This document shows positions 8,550 to 17,376 of a stretch of DNA of 64,000 nt, one piece after another. Both the position numbers and the translations under genes were made by a program. Location: positions 124,001 to 188,000 of the forward strand of contig NZ_JPLZ01000003.1 of NCBI RefSeq assembly GCF_000735135.1. Direction: 5' to 3'. The notes under the pieces are model-generated. The model was not told the origin of the DNA and made no database searches. It saw only the letters and a list, made by a program, of their open reading frames with translations. This stretch comes from Chryseobacterium sp. FH1. Its GTDB lineage: Bacteria; Bacteroidota; Bacteroidia; Flavobacteriales; Weeksellaceae. Numbering within the stretch: the first letter of the stretch is position 1; each line of letters starts with the position of its first letter.

Positions 8550-9028
8550 AAATTCGGAATATGGATGCCGGAATTCAGATGTGAAATATACTTTAACAGT
8601 AAAACATCCTTTAGTCATTCAGCAGTTTATATGAACCTTGTGGAAATATAAAGCTTAATACAAAAGGAGCGTACATTATATTTTCATATTTTGGCCACCA
8701 AAAGTAGAACAGTTTTATAAAAAATCATTAATAATCTCCATTTGAGAATAAATCAACAGATAACTAAAGATCCAAATCGCTGACTACTCTTATTTATTAT
8801 TTCTCTAATTTATTTTCTGGTAAGTATGAGATGATGACCTGATATTTTTTAATCATTAAAAATTTAGATCATTTAAGAATTACATTTTTGTGAATCTAAA
8901 AATATTTTCAATAATTTCAAAAAACTCTGCGCTCCTTGTGTTAAACTCACAATTAAGTTTTTTTTAAGCCTCATTTAAGTCCGTTTTAATCCGAGTGTTA
9001 CACTTTTGCATCACCAAAACGAGATAAA
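8550..9028. other. 480-bp AT-rich intergenic region
   Basis: No open frame here looks coding. The last 100 bp (TTTAAGTCCGTTTTAATCC then GTTACACTTTTGCATC, 8970-9012) look like the promoter area of the metal-efflux operon; CACTTTTG is one base off TAnnTTTG. No metal-regulator gene or clear operator is visible. Confidence 0.4.
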
Positions 9029-10276
9029 ATGATTAAAATAACGACGCTGGTGTTATCCGTTTCGGCATTTGTCTGTCTTTCTGCACAGCAACAGATGTCT
9101 CTTCAGGATTGCGAATTAGCATTTCAGAAAAATAACCTCCAAGTTCTTGCTTCTCAATATAATATCAATATGGCAGACGCCGATATTTTACAGGCCAAGA
9201 TCTGGGAACTTCCACAGATCAGCGGTTATGTAAATGCAATAAACCCAGAAGATAAAAGGGTTTTTGATGTTGGACGAGCAAAAGGCGTAGAGGTTTCGCA
9301 ATTGATTTATTTGGGTGGAAAGAAGAAAAACGAAATCCAATTTGCTAAGTCAAACAAAGAATTGGCTCAGTTGCAATTCAGCCAATTGTTGGTGGATTTG
9401 AAAACCGAATTGCGTCAAACTTATTACAATCTGATCTACGAACAAAAAAAACGAACCAGCATAGAAAGTCAATTGAAATATATGAATGACCTTTTATCGG
9501 CGTATAAAACTCAAACTGACAAAGGAAATATTTCTCTTAAAGATTACGTTCGGCTTCAAAGTATTGTGATTCAATTAAATAACGATAAGATTGAAATCAA
9601 CAACAATATTCTGGCTTTCCAGCAAAAGATGAAGGTTCTCACAGGAAGTTCAGAACGTATTTCACTCGATTTGCCGAAAACCGAGGAAAATGAATTGCTG
9701 GTTTCTCAACCTTTCGGCGATTTGGAAATTCTGAAAGAAAAAGCTTTGGTCAATAATGCCGATTATCTTTATAATTTACGGTTGATTGACAACAGCAAAT
9801 TCTTCGCCCAATGGCAAAAATCTCTCAACACGCCAGACCTTAATCTCGGCGCTGAATATGATCAAAACTCTGGAACATTCAGAAATGAAATCAATTTGAA
9901 AGTCGGAATTCCAATCCCGCTTTGGAAAGTCAACAAAGGAAATGTTGAACGAGCAAAATATGCGATTCAGCAAAACGAGAAAAATTCTGAGTATCAAAAA
10001 CTCAATCTCGAAACTCAAGTAGAATCTGCTTATCAAACTTGGAAAAATCAATACGACCAATATTTCGAATTGAAACCAGTCGATTTGGAAAATCTGGAAA
10101 CAGTTTACAACGGCATCCTCAAAAACTTCCGAAGCGGAAACGTCAGCCTCATAGATTTCACCGATTTTATGGAAAGCTACAGACAAACCGTTCTGCAGAT
10201 CTACGAGATGAAAAAGCAGATTATGATCTCCGCAGAAGAACTCAATCAATTAGTACAAACCAAAATCTTTTATTAA
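9029..10276 (+). CDS. TolC-family outer membrane efflux protein (CusC/CzcC-like)
   Basis: Outer-membrane channel of a tripartite heavy-metal pump. It has 415 residues with signal peptide MIKITTLVLSVSAFVCLSAQ. Two long helical repeats with TolC-type spacing follow; the first half contains the segment ISGYVNAINPEDKRVFDVG and the second LNLGAEYDQNSGTFRNEI. It ends LNQLVQTKIFY. It is the first gene of the operon and its stop overlaps the next start (TAATG). It works with the periplasmic adaptor (10276-11358) and RND pump (11562-14660). Confidence 0.88.
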   Translation: MIKITTLVLSVSAFVCLSAQQQMSLQDCELAFQKNNLQVLASQYNINMADADILQAKIWELPQISGYVNAINPEDKRVFDVGRAKGVEVSQLIYLGGKKKNEIQFAKSNKELAQLQFSQLLVDLKTELRQTYYNLIYEQKKRTSIESQLKYMNDLLSAYKTQTDKGNISLKDYVRLQSIVIQLNNDKIEINNNILAFQQKMKVLTGSSERISLDLPKTEENELLVSQPFGDLEILKEKALVNNADYLYNLRLIDNSKFFAQWQKSLNTPDLNLGAEYDQNSGTFRNEINLKVGIPIPLWKVNKGNVERAKYAIQQNEKNSEYQKLNLETQVESAYQTWKNQYDQYFELKPVDLENLETVYNGILKNFRSGNVSLIDFTDFMESYRQTVLQIYEMKKQIMISAEELNQLVQTKIFY

Positions 10277-11358
10277 TGCAAAAAATTATTATTCCTATCA
10301 TCCTCGCCCTTAGCTTGTTTTCCTGTTCCCAAAAGGAAGAAGTAATGAAGGAAGAAGCAAAAGGTTTTGAGTTGAGCCAAACAATGTTGAAATCTACAAC
10401 CTTCGCAAAAGTGGAGAAAAAATTCATCGAGGATGAGTTTAGTTTCTATGGAAAAATCTCGGCCGACAAAAATACTTACATCGATATTTTCCCCTTGGTT
10501 GGCGGAAATGTTCTCAGCGTGAATGTTGAATTGGGAGATTACGTGACGAAAGGTCAAGTCCTGGCAACGATTAGAAGTACAGAATTGGCGGAAGTTCAGA
10601 AAGATGTCAGCGATGCCAAGACCGATTTGAGAGTGGCAGAAAACAATCTGCGTATCGCCAAAGAAATGTACGAAGGAAAACTGAACACCGAAAAAGATAT
10701 TCTGGAAGCGCAAGGCGACGTTCAAAGAGCCAAAGATGCTTTGCACAGATCCAACGCGGTGAGCACGGTTTACAACATCAAAAAAGGAAATATCTACAGT
10801 GTGATTTCGCCAATCAACGGCTACATCGTTCATAAAGATATCAACAAAGATATGGAACTCCGAAGCGACCGAAGCGAAAATATCTTCGACGTGGCGAACA
10901 CCAGAAATGTTTGGGCAATTATGAACGTGAACGAAGCTGATATCGATAAAATCAACCTTGGAATGAAAGCTCAGGTTTCCACATTGTCTTATCCAGACAA
11001 AGTTTTCTATGGTAAGATTGATAAGATCTTCAAAATCATCGACCCAGCAACCAACGCAATGCAGGCGAGGGTAGTTTTGGATAATACGCAAGGTCTTTTG
11101 ATTCCAGAAAGCAAGGCAACCATCCGAGTTTCGTCCGCAGAAAATGAAACTGCTTTGGCAATTCCGTCCAGCGCAGTGATTTTTGATGACAACCGATATT
11201 TCGTCGTGACGTACAAATCTCAAACGGACATCAAAGTCAAAGAAATCAAAATCCTGAAACAAAACTCCGAGACAACTTACGTCACGGAAGGTGTTTCCGA
11301 AGGTGAAACTGTCGTGACCAACAATCAATTATTGATTTACCGCTCTTTGAATAATTAA
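10276..11358 (+). CDS. Efflux RND periplasmic adaptor lipoprotein (CusB/CzcB-like)
   Basis: Membrane-fusion protein joining the RND pump to the outer-membrane channel. The true start is ATG 10276, which overlaps the stop of the previous gene by one base. It gives a lipoprotein signal (MQKIIIPIILALSLFSC, Cys17) and 360 residues. A barrel-sandwich half-motif (VELGDYVTKGQVLATI) is followed by a helical hairpin (KTDLRVAENNLRIAKEMYEG) and the second lipoyl half (SVISPINGYIVHKDIN). A beta-barrel and membrane-proximal domain end the protein. No His- or Met-rich metal-binding extension is seen. Confidence 0.9.
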   Translation: MQKIIIPIILALSLFSCSQKEEVMKEEAKGFELSQTMLKSTTFAKVEKKFIEDEFSFYGKISADKNTYIDIFPLVGGNVLSVNVELGDYVTKGQVLATIRSTELAEVQKDVSDAKTDLRVAENNLRIAKEMYEGKLNTEKDILEAQGDVQRAKDALHRSNAVSTVYNIKKGNIYSVISPINGYIVHKDINKDMELRSDRSENIFDVANTRNVWAIMNVNEADIDKINLGMKAQVSTLSYPDKVFYGKIDKIFKIIDPATNAMQARVVLDNTQGLLIPESKATIRVSSAENETALAIPSSAVIFDDNRYFVVTYKSQTDIKVKEIKILKQNSETTYVTEGVSEGETVVTNNQLLIYRSLNN

Positions 11359-11372
11359 TATTTTCAAAGAAA

Positions 11373-11550
11373 CCCGAAGGGTTCGATATTAGTAGCCGTA
11401 GGTGAAACCTATGGAACACGTAATTACAATTCATCAATAAGCCCGAAGGGTTCAATACCATTAGCCGTAGGTGCAACCTATGGATAGCAGATTCAACATA
11501 TCACGAATCCGAAGGATTCAATTTTAATAACCACAGTATCACCTGTGATT
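11373..11550 (+). repeat. 2.5 tandem imperfect repeats of about 67 bp
   Basis: Units start at 11373, 11442 and 11508 with CCCGAAGGGTTC, CCCGAAGGGTTC and TCCGAAGGATTC. The first two continue with TTAGCCGTAGGTG and a CCTATGGA element, themselves short inverted repeats; the third is degenerate. They fill the 203-bp gap between the adaptor and pump genes and so lie inside the operon transcript. Confidence 0.85.
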
Positions 11551-11561
11551 AAATATAAAAT

Positions 11562-14500
11562 ATGAACAAATTCATAAAAAGTATCATAGGATTTTCCCTT
11601 AAAAATAAAGCCTTCACATTCATTTGGGTGGCGATTCTTGCGGTTGCAGGTTTCATCAGTTTCAAAAATATGCCGATTGAAGCTTTCCCGGATGTGACCA
11701 ATACTCAGATTGTCATCATCACACAATGGAATGGCCGAAGTGCAGAAGAAGTAGAACGTTTCGTCACCACACCGATTGAGTTGGCAATGAGCCCCGTTCA
11801 GAAAAAGACAAGTGTCCGAAGCACAACGATGTTTGGACTTTCCATCGTGAAGATTTTGTTTGAAGATGGCGTGGACGATATTTTCGCAAGGAATATGGTC
11901 AACAATCAGTTGAGAACCGTGAGTTTGCCAGATGAAGTAGATCCAGAAGTTCAACCGCCTTATGGTCCCACTGGCGAGATTTACCGTTACACATTGGAAA
12001 GCAAAGACCGCGATTCCAGAGATTTATTGACCTTACAAACTTGGGTGGTTGACAGAGCACTCCGAAGTGTTCCAGGCGTTGCAGATGTCAATGTTTTCGG
12101 AGGTCAGGACAAGGTTTTCGAATTGAGTATTGATCCAAGAAAATTAGACAAATACAATCTCACGCCAAGTGAAGTTTTAGAGGCAGTGACAGATAGCAAC
12201 TTGAATGTCGGTGGCGATGTCATCGAGAAAAGCGGACAAGCTTACGTGGTTCGTGGAATTGGTTTGGTGAAATCCATTGCAGATATTGAGAATATCACCG
12301 TTCACAACGACAGCGGGAATCCGATTCTTGTAAAGTACGTTGCCGATGTTCACGAAGGTTCGCTTCCTCGTGTTGGTCAGGCTTCTTTGGATAATGAAGC
12401 AGACACAGTTGAAGGAATTGTCGTGATGCGAAAAGGCGAAAATGCACAGGAAGTTTTGCTTGCCGTAAAAGATAAAATTGATGAACTCAACAACAAAATC
12501 CTTCCGAAAGATGTAAAAATGAAAACCTTTTACGATCGCCAAAATTTAATGGATTTTACCACCAAAACAGTGATGCACAACTTGTTGGAAGGAATCATTT
12601 TGGTCACGGTTATCGTCTTGATTTTTATGGCAGATTGGCGAACGACTTTGATTGTTTCCATCATCATTCCATTGTCATTATTGTTTGCTTTTTTCTGTCT
12701 CAAGATGGCCGGAATGAGCGCAAATCTCTTATCATTGGGAGCTGTCGATTTTGGAATTATCATAGATGGAGCCGTCGTGATGGTCGAAGGATTATTCGTA
12801 ATGCTCGACCACAAAGCGAAGAAATACGGAATGGAACGCTTCAACAAAATGGCGAAAGCTGGTTGGATAAAACAAACAGGAACCGGACTCGGAAAAGCGA
12901 TTTTCTTTTCAAAATTAATTATCATCACGTCTCTTTTACCGATTTTCTCTTTCCAGAAAGTGGAAGGTAAAATGTTCTCGCCATTGGCATTCACATTAGG
13001 TTTTGCATTGTTGGGCGCTTTAATTTTCACACTGACTTTGGTTCCGGTGATGTCACACATTTTGTTAAAGAAAAATGTAAGAGAAAGACACAATCCATTC
13101 GTGGAATTCTGGGACAAATATGTGATGAAAGGTCTGAAATTCACTTTCAGATACAAGAAAATCAGTTTGATTGTCGCGACTTCCGCATTGGTTGTCACCT
13201 TGTTTTCAGCGAAATTTTTAGGAACTGAATTCTTACCTCAATTGAATGAAGGTTCACTTTGGATCACAGCAGAAATGCCGATGAGCTCATCATTAAAAAA
13301 ATCTCTCGAGAATGCCGAAAAAATGAAGAGAGATATTATGGCTTTTCCAGAAGTGACAGGCGTTTTGGCACAAACCGGACGAAGCAATGACGGAACCGAC
13401 CCCAACGGATTTGGATTTGTACAATTCGCCGTGAATCTACAACCAAAAGATGAATGGAAAAGAAAAATCACCTACGATGAATTGATTGAGGAAATCGATA
13501 AAAAACTCAAGAATTATCAAGGCATCACCTTCAACTACTCTCAACCAATTTCCGATAACGTTGCCGAAGCTGTTGCAGGTTTCAAAGCGGAAAACGGAAT
13601 CAAGATCTATGGCGACAATCTTAATACGTTGGACAGATTGGCGGAGGAAGTTCTTGCCTCTATCAAAGATGTGGAAGGTGTGAAAGAACCAGGAATTATC
13701 AAAAATATTGGTCAGCCGGAAATCAGTGTGGTCTTGGACAGAAGCAAAATGGCCGCTTACGGTGTTTTACCAGCGGATGCTCAAGCGGTTTTAGAAATGG
13801 CCTTCGGCGGAAAAACAGCCTCTGAAATGTATGATGGCGAGAGAAAGTTCCCAATCCGTTTGCGTTATGCACAAGAATACAGGAAGAATGAAACCGACAT
13901 TGCCACGTTGATGGTTCCGACTCAAGACGGTGCGAAGATTCCGCTGAAGGAAATCAGTACGATTGAAAAAGAAAACGGCGCCGCGTTCATTTATAGAGAT
14001 GACATCAAGCGTTATATCGGCGTTAAGTTTTCGATTCGTGACAGAGATTTGGGCGGAACGATTGCCGATGCGCAGAAAAAAGTAGAAAAAATCAAAATTC
14101 CCGATGGTTACTCCATTGGTTGGACAGGACAATTTGAAAACCAACAGAGAGCGACCAATCGATTGACGCAAGTGGTTCCAATAAGTATTTTAGGGATTTT
14201 CTTTTTGCTTTTCATTTTGTTTGGAAATATCAAGGATTCACTTCTGGTTTTGGCCAATGTTCCGTTTGCATTGATTGGTGCCATCATCGCACTGCATTTG
14301 ACCAATATGAATTTCGGAATTTCTGCCGGCGTTGGAATGATTGCCTTGATAGGGATTTGTATCCAAAATGGCGTGATTCTCATTTCAGAATTTCATCAAA
14401 ATGTCAAAAATGGACTTTCCGTGGACGCATCGATAATGGAAGGTGTGAAAGTGAGAACAAGACCCGTTGTGATGACTGCATTGATGGCTTCCATTGGACT

Positions 14501-14660
14501 TTTGCCGGCCGCACTTTCTACAGGAATTGGTTCAGAATCTCAGAAACCTTTGGCGATTGTCATCATCGGTGGATTGATTACTGCGACGGTTTTGACCTTG
14601 CTGATTTTCCCAATTATCTTTTGGATTTTCAACAGAACAAAAAAAGAATTGATCAATTAA
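11562..14660 (+). CDS. Heavy-metal efflux RND transporter (CzcA/CusA family)
   Basis: Inner-membrane proton-driven pump of 1032 residues, the normal size. It has the N-terminal helix, PIEAFPDVTNTQV-type start (PIEAFPDVTNTQIVIITQW), two large periplasmic loops and twelve predicted helices. The helix-4 signature reads D396-F-G-I-I-I-D402-G-A-V-V-M-V-E409. This DFG...D...E form is typical of the divalent-metal (Co/Zn/Cd or Ni) HME groups, whereas copper/silver CusA pumps lack it. The substrate is therefore probably a divalent cation, by inference from family knowledge. It is separated from the adaptor gene by the repeat cluster 11373-11550, yet surely belongs to the same pump. Confidence 0.93.
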   Translation: MNKFIKSIIGFSLKNKAFTFIWVAILAVAGFISFKNMPIEAFPDVTNTQIVIITQWNGRSAEEVERFVTTPIELAMSPVQKKTSVRSTTMFGLSIVKILFEDGVDDIFARNMVNNQLRTVSLPDEVDPEVQPPYGPTGEIYRYTLESKDRDSRDLLTLQTWVVDRALRSVPGVADVNVFGGQDKVFELSIDPRKLDKYNLTPSEVLEAVTDSNLNVGGDVIEKSGQAYVVRGIGLVKSIADIENITVHNDSGNPILVKYVADVHEGSLPRVGQASLDNEADTVEGIVVMRKGENAQEVLLAVKDKIDELNNKILPKDVKMKTFYDRQNLMDFTTKTVMHNLLEGIILVTVIVLIFMADWRTTLIVSIIIPLSLLFAFFCLKMAGMSANLLSLGAVDFGIIIDGAVVMVEGLFVMLDHKAKKYGMERFNKMAKAGWIKQTGTGLGKAIFFSKLIIITSLLPIFSFQKVEGKMFSPLAFTLGFALLGALIFTLTLVPVMSHILLKKNVRERHNPFVEFWDKYVMKGLKFTFRYKKISLIVATSALVVTLFSAKFLGTEFLPQLNEGSLWITAEMPMSSSLKKSLENAEKMKRDIMAFPEVTGVLAQTGRSNDGTDPNGFGFVQFAVNLQPKDEWKRKITYDELIEEIDKKLKNYQGITFNYSQPISDNVAEAVAGFKAENGIKIYGDNLNTLDRLAEEVLASIKDVEGVKEPGIIKNIGQPEISVVLDRSKMAAYGVLPADAQAVLEMAFGGKTASEMYDGERKFPIRLRYAQEYRKNETDIATLMVPTQDGAKIPLKEISTIEKENGAAFIYRDDIKRYIGVKFSIRDRDLGGTIADAQKKVEKIKIPDGYSIGWTGQFENQQRATNRLTQVVPISILGIFFLLFILFGNIKDSLLVLANVPFALIGAIIALHLTNMNFGISAGVGMIALIGICIQNGVILISEFHQNVKNGLSVDASIMEGVKVRTRPVVMTALMASIGLLPAALSTGIGSESQKPLAIVIIGGLITATVLTLLIFPIIFWIFNRTKKELIN

Positions 14661-14673
14661 ATTTAATGTTGTC

Positions 14674-14731
14674 CTTCGAGAGTCTCAGAATGACAGTTTA
14701 ACTTAGAGTTGTCAGTCTGAGGCTCTCGAAG
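14674..14731. repeat. Long inverted repeat after the RND gene
   Basis: CTTCGAGAGTCTCAGAATGA (14674 on) pairs with the complement ending at 14731, with two mismatches over 22 bp and a loop of about 14 nt. It starts 13 bp after the pump stop codon and could form a strong RNA hairpin. There is no T-run, so it looks more like a dispersed palindromic repeat or mRNA-stabilising hairpin than a terminator. Confidence 0.75.
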
Positions 14732-14773
14732 ACACATCACTAAGTTATAGTTGTTATTTTATCTCTAGTTTTG

Positions 14774-14807
14774 CGTTCTTCCAGATTTTTTGGGAGAACG
14801 TTTTTTT
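14774..14807 (+). terminator. Rho-independent terminator of the efflux operon
   Basis: CGTTCTTCC and GGGAGAACG pair (one G-U) around AGATTTTTT and are followed by seven T. It lies 114 bp after the pump stop codon, beyond the long inverted repeat. Confidence 0.75.
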
Positions 14808-14934
14808 GTCAAGGTGGATAAAAGTGATCTTGTTTTTTACAAAATATAACCTTCTTGAAAACGGAAATTTTGCCTTATTTTAGCATTTCAAATTACAGAT
14901 GGATTGATTTTAATCCAAGTTACAACAGCTGACA

Positions 14935-16197
14935 ATGAAGGAAGATAAGTCAAAGAAAAAAGCGTTTAAATTTATAGATCTTTTTGCCGGAATCGGAGGG
15001 TTTCATACAGCGATGCACGAGAGTGGCGGAGAATGTGTGTTCGCCTCGGAGATCGATAAGTTTGCAAGACAGACTTACGAGCATAATTTCAGAAATATAT
15101 CCCCCGAATTATTTCAAAATAATAATTTCAATCAGGATATTACAGACAAGTCTTTAGATTACAGTGATATTCCGTATTTTGATGTTTTGTGTGCAGGATT
15201 TCCTTGTCAGGCTTTTTCTATTGCAGGATATAGGCAAGGTTTTTCAGATGAAAAAGGGCGCGGGAATTTATTCTTTAATATTCTTGAAATTCTCAAGGTT
15301 AAAAAGCCTCAACTCTTTCTTTTGGAGAATGTTAAAAACTTAAAAACCCATGATGAAGGAAAAACATTCCAAAGAATTTGCCATGAATTAACCAAGCTGG
15401 GTTATGGCATCAATTCTAAGATTTTGAATGGATCAGATTTCGGCTTACCGCAAAATAGAGAGCGCATCTTTATTGTTGGAGTGAAGGATGGATGGACAAC
15501 AGATCCAATTCCTGCACCAACAGAGGATTTTGTTTTGAAGGAAAAAGAATTGGAAGAATTGATATCCAAAAATCCTTCAAATGCGATGTCAAAATTTGAA
15601 TTTCCAATTGGCGATCACAAACTAAGACTTAATCAGTTTAGTAATAATCCTCATAAAATCAAAACCGAATTTAATAACAATCTTGTTGAATATTTTGATC
15701 CGCCAAAAGAACTTGAAGAATTCTTTGAAAGCTACAATGACAGATCTGATTGGAGCAAGTTCATCTATAATTTCAAGGACGGACATTTTCAAAAAGTGAC
15801 CAATTACATAGATTCCAAGCTTTTATCTAATCAAAATATTTATGAATTTGAGGATTGGAGCAATGACAATTGGGAAGACAATGGATATGATTATATCTAC
15901 CAGTGGCGCAGAAAATATGTTAGAAGAAACAGCAGTTCCGTTTGTCCAACTTTGACTGCAAATATGGGAACAGGAGGTCATAATGTACCATTAGTAATCT
16001 GTGGTAGAACAGCAAATGGCTATCTGGTAAGAAAGTTGACACCCGTAGAATGTTTTGCTTTCCAAGGTTTTGACAAAGAAGATTTCATCGAGTTGGAGAA
16101 AAAAATAAGTGCAGGCAATCTTTATAAACAAGCCGGTAATTCCATTCCGGTAAACGTTGTCAAAGCTGTAACCAAGAATTTGATCAAGCTCTTATAA
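14935..16197 (+). CDS. DNA (cytosine-5-)-methyltransferase, no partner nuclease seen
   Basis: Transfers a methyl group from AdoMet to C5 of cytosine in a specific DNA site. It has 420 residues with the classic motifs: I (FIDLFAGIGGFHTAM), IV with catalytic Cys91 (GFPCQAFSIAG), VI (LLENVKNL), VIII (NRERIFIVG), IX within a CPTLTANMGTGGHNVP segment, and X (YKQAGNSIPVNVV). The stretch YQWRRKYVRRNSS before CPTLTANMGTGG resembles, from memory, the BanI/HgiCI/NgoBV group (GGYRCC or GGNNCC sites); this is a weak inference. Neither neighbour is a restriction enzyme or a Vsr nuclease, so it is either an orphan regulator or a remnant of an R-M system. It has its own upstream region after a terminator. 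Confidence 0.95.
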   Translation: MKEDKSKKKAFKFIDLFAGIGGFHTAMHESGGECVFASEIDKFARQTYEHNFRNISPELFQNNNFNQDITDKSLDYSDIPYFDVLCAGFPCQAFSIAGYRQGFSDEKGRGNLFFNILEILKVKKPQLFLLENVKNLKTHDEGKTFQRICHELTKLGYGINSKILNGSDFGLPQNRERIFIVGVKDGWTTDPIPAPTEDFVLKEKELEELISKNPSNAMSKFEFPIGDHKLRLNQFSNNPHKIKTEFNNNLVEYFDPPKELEEFFESYNDRSDWSKFIYNFKDGHFQKVTNYIDSKLLSNQNIYEFEDWSNDNWEDNGYDYIYQWRRKYVRRNSSSVCPTLTANMGTGGHNVPLVICGRTANGYLVRKLTPVECFAFQGFDKEDFIELEKKISAGNLYKQAGNSIPVNVVKAVTKNLIKLL

Positions 16198-16227
16198 TTT
16201 GCATTTTGATCATTAAAATAAAAAAAT

Positions 16228-16851
16228 ATGAAAAATTTTACCGTCTTAATATTACTGTCAGTCAGTGTTTTCGCTTTCTCCCAAAAATTCTCAAAAGAAG
16301 AAAAAGAATTGATTCTCGCTGGCGATCTCAAAACCGCTTTGCCCATTTTCCAGACCGATAACGAAGCGCAACACCAGGTTTTGTTGGCAACATCAGAAGA
16401 AATCTCACCAAAAGATAAAAATCTTCCAATCCTGATCGAGCGAATGAAGTTGGCACTTGCAGGAACTGGCGGAGGCGTGGGAATCGCTGGACCACAAGTG
16501 GGAATCAATAGGCGAGTGGTGCTGGTACAACGATTTGACAAAGAAGGCGCACCTGTGGAATATTTCATCAATCCAAAGATCATTTGGCGTTCAGAACTTT
16601 TGAACAAAGGTCCGGAAGGCGACCTTTCCATCGAGGATTTCCGTGGCGATTTCTACAGAAGTTACGGCATCCGACTAGAATATTATGATCTGAAAAACAA
16701 GAAGCACGACGAAATGGTCGAAGGTTTCACAGCCGTGATTTTCCAGCACGAGATCGATCATCTTTCCGGAATTTTGATTTCCGATAAGTCCCAGAACGAG
16801 AAAGATTTGCAGTACAACGAGGTGAAAGTCTACAAAAAATCCAAGTATTAA
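16228..16851 (+). CDS. Exported peptide-deformylase-like protein with altered metal site
   Basis: The 207-residue protein starts with a cleavable signal peptide (MKNFTVLILLSVSVFAFSQ). The rest is a peptide deformylase domain: motif 1 GIAGPQVG (residues 85-92), motif 2 EGDLS and motif 3 HEIDH (174-178). In true deformylases motif 2 is EGCLS and its Cys is a metal ligand; here that position is Asp132. Deformylases act on nascent chains in the cytoplasm, so an exported copy is odd. It may be a metal hydrolase with a changed ligand, or a binding protein; I would not call it def. It starts 31 bp after the methyltransferase and may be co-transcribed. Confidence 0.85.
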   Translation: MKNFTVLILLSVSVFAFSQKFSKEEKELILAGDLKTALPIFQTDNEAQHQVLLATSEEISPKDKNLPILIERMKLALAGTGGGVGIAGPQVGINRRVVLVQRFDKEGAPVEYFINPKIIWRSELLNKGPEGDLSIEDFRGDFYRSYGIRLEYYDLKNKKHDEMVEGFTAVIFQHEIDHLSGILISDKSQNEKDLQYNEVKVYKKSKY

Positions 16852-16940
16852 TTTCCAAAGCAATCAGCCAAAAGCCATTTGCCAAAAGCAATTTAGGTCT
16901 GGTTTTTGAATATACGTTTTCAACCAAAAAATTTTAAACT

Positions 16941-17285
16941 ATGAACTTCATTATCCGTTTGCTGATTACCGCAATTTCAGCATTTTTACTTAGCAAAATC
17001 CTTTCCGGCGTGCACTTCGAGTCGTTCGGAACAACCATTATCTTCGCCATCGTTTTGGGAATTCTCAATATGTTTGTGAAGCCGATTTTGTCCATCCTAT
17101 CATTGCCGATTACGATTCTGACCTTAGGTCTGTTCTCTTTCGTCATCAACGCGTTGATCATCCTTTTATCAGCTTATTTGATCGGAAATATGCAGGTAGA
17201 TGGCTTCTGGTGGGCACTTTTGTTCAGCATTTTGCTGTCGCTCGTCACCTCCGCGTTCTCGACCGTTTTCGAAAGCAACGATTAA
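16941..17285 (+). CDS. Small membrane protein, phage-holin family IV (YvlD-like)
   Basis: The 114-residue protein is almost wholly hydrophobic, with four predicted helices (FIIRLLITAISAFLLSKIL; TIIFAIVLGILNMFVKPIL; a VKPILSILSLPITILTLGLF turn; and WALLFSILLSLVTSAF). The VKPIL-x6-LPITILTLGLF pattern is characteristic of Pfam Phage_holin_4_2 / YvlD proteins. Despite the family name, these are usually ordinary chromosomal membrane proteins of unknown function; no phage genes are nearby. A hairpin terminator follows. Confidence 0.85.
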   Translation: MNFIIRLLITAISAFLLSKILSGVHFESFGTTIIFAIVLGILNMFVKPILSILSLPITILTLGLFSFVINALIILLSAYLIGNMQVDGFWWALLFSILLSLVTSAFSTVFESND

Positions 17286-17290
17286 AAATA

Positions 17291-17325
17291 AAAAAGAGTT
17301 TCAATTGACTGAAACTCTTTTTTTT
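17291..17325. terminator. Terminator, probably bidirectional
   Basis: AAAAAGAGTTTCA and TGAAACTCTTTTT form a 13-bp perfect stem around a 6-nt loop, with A and T runs on both sides. It ends the holin-like gene on the plus strand and could also end the trp operon transcript on the minus strand. Confidence 0.85.
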
Positions 17326-17376
17326 ATAGTATAATTTGGGCAATCCCTCGCCAACGCTAAGGCCACAGCTCGGGCC

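Noticed and set aside
8685-8720. TGGCCACCAAAAGTAGAACAG, reminiscent of an insertion-sequence end
   Set aside because: No second end, no target duplication and no transposase nearby; one short resemblance is not enough.
10273-11328. 351-codon open frame antisense to the efflux adaptor gene
   Set aside because: It is a shadow of the adaptor codons; the plus-strand gene has clear family motifs and a lipoprotein signal.
11373-11550. CRISPR array
   Set aside because: Only 2.5 degenerate units, repeats are not identical, spacers are not unique, and no cas genes are present.
12530-13198. 222-codon open frame antisense to the RND pump gene
   Set aside because: Mirror of transmembrane codons in the pump; no independent start region or homology.
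16941-17285. Prophage, suggested by the holin-family name
   Set aside because: No lysin, capsid, tail or integrase genes are near; members of this family are usually ordinary chromosomal membrane proteins.
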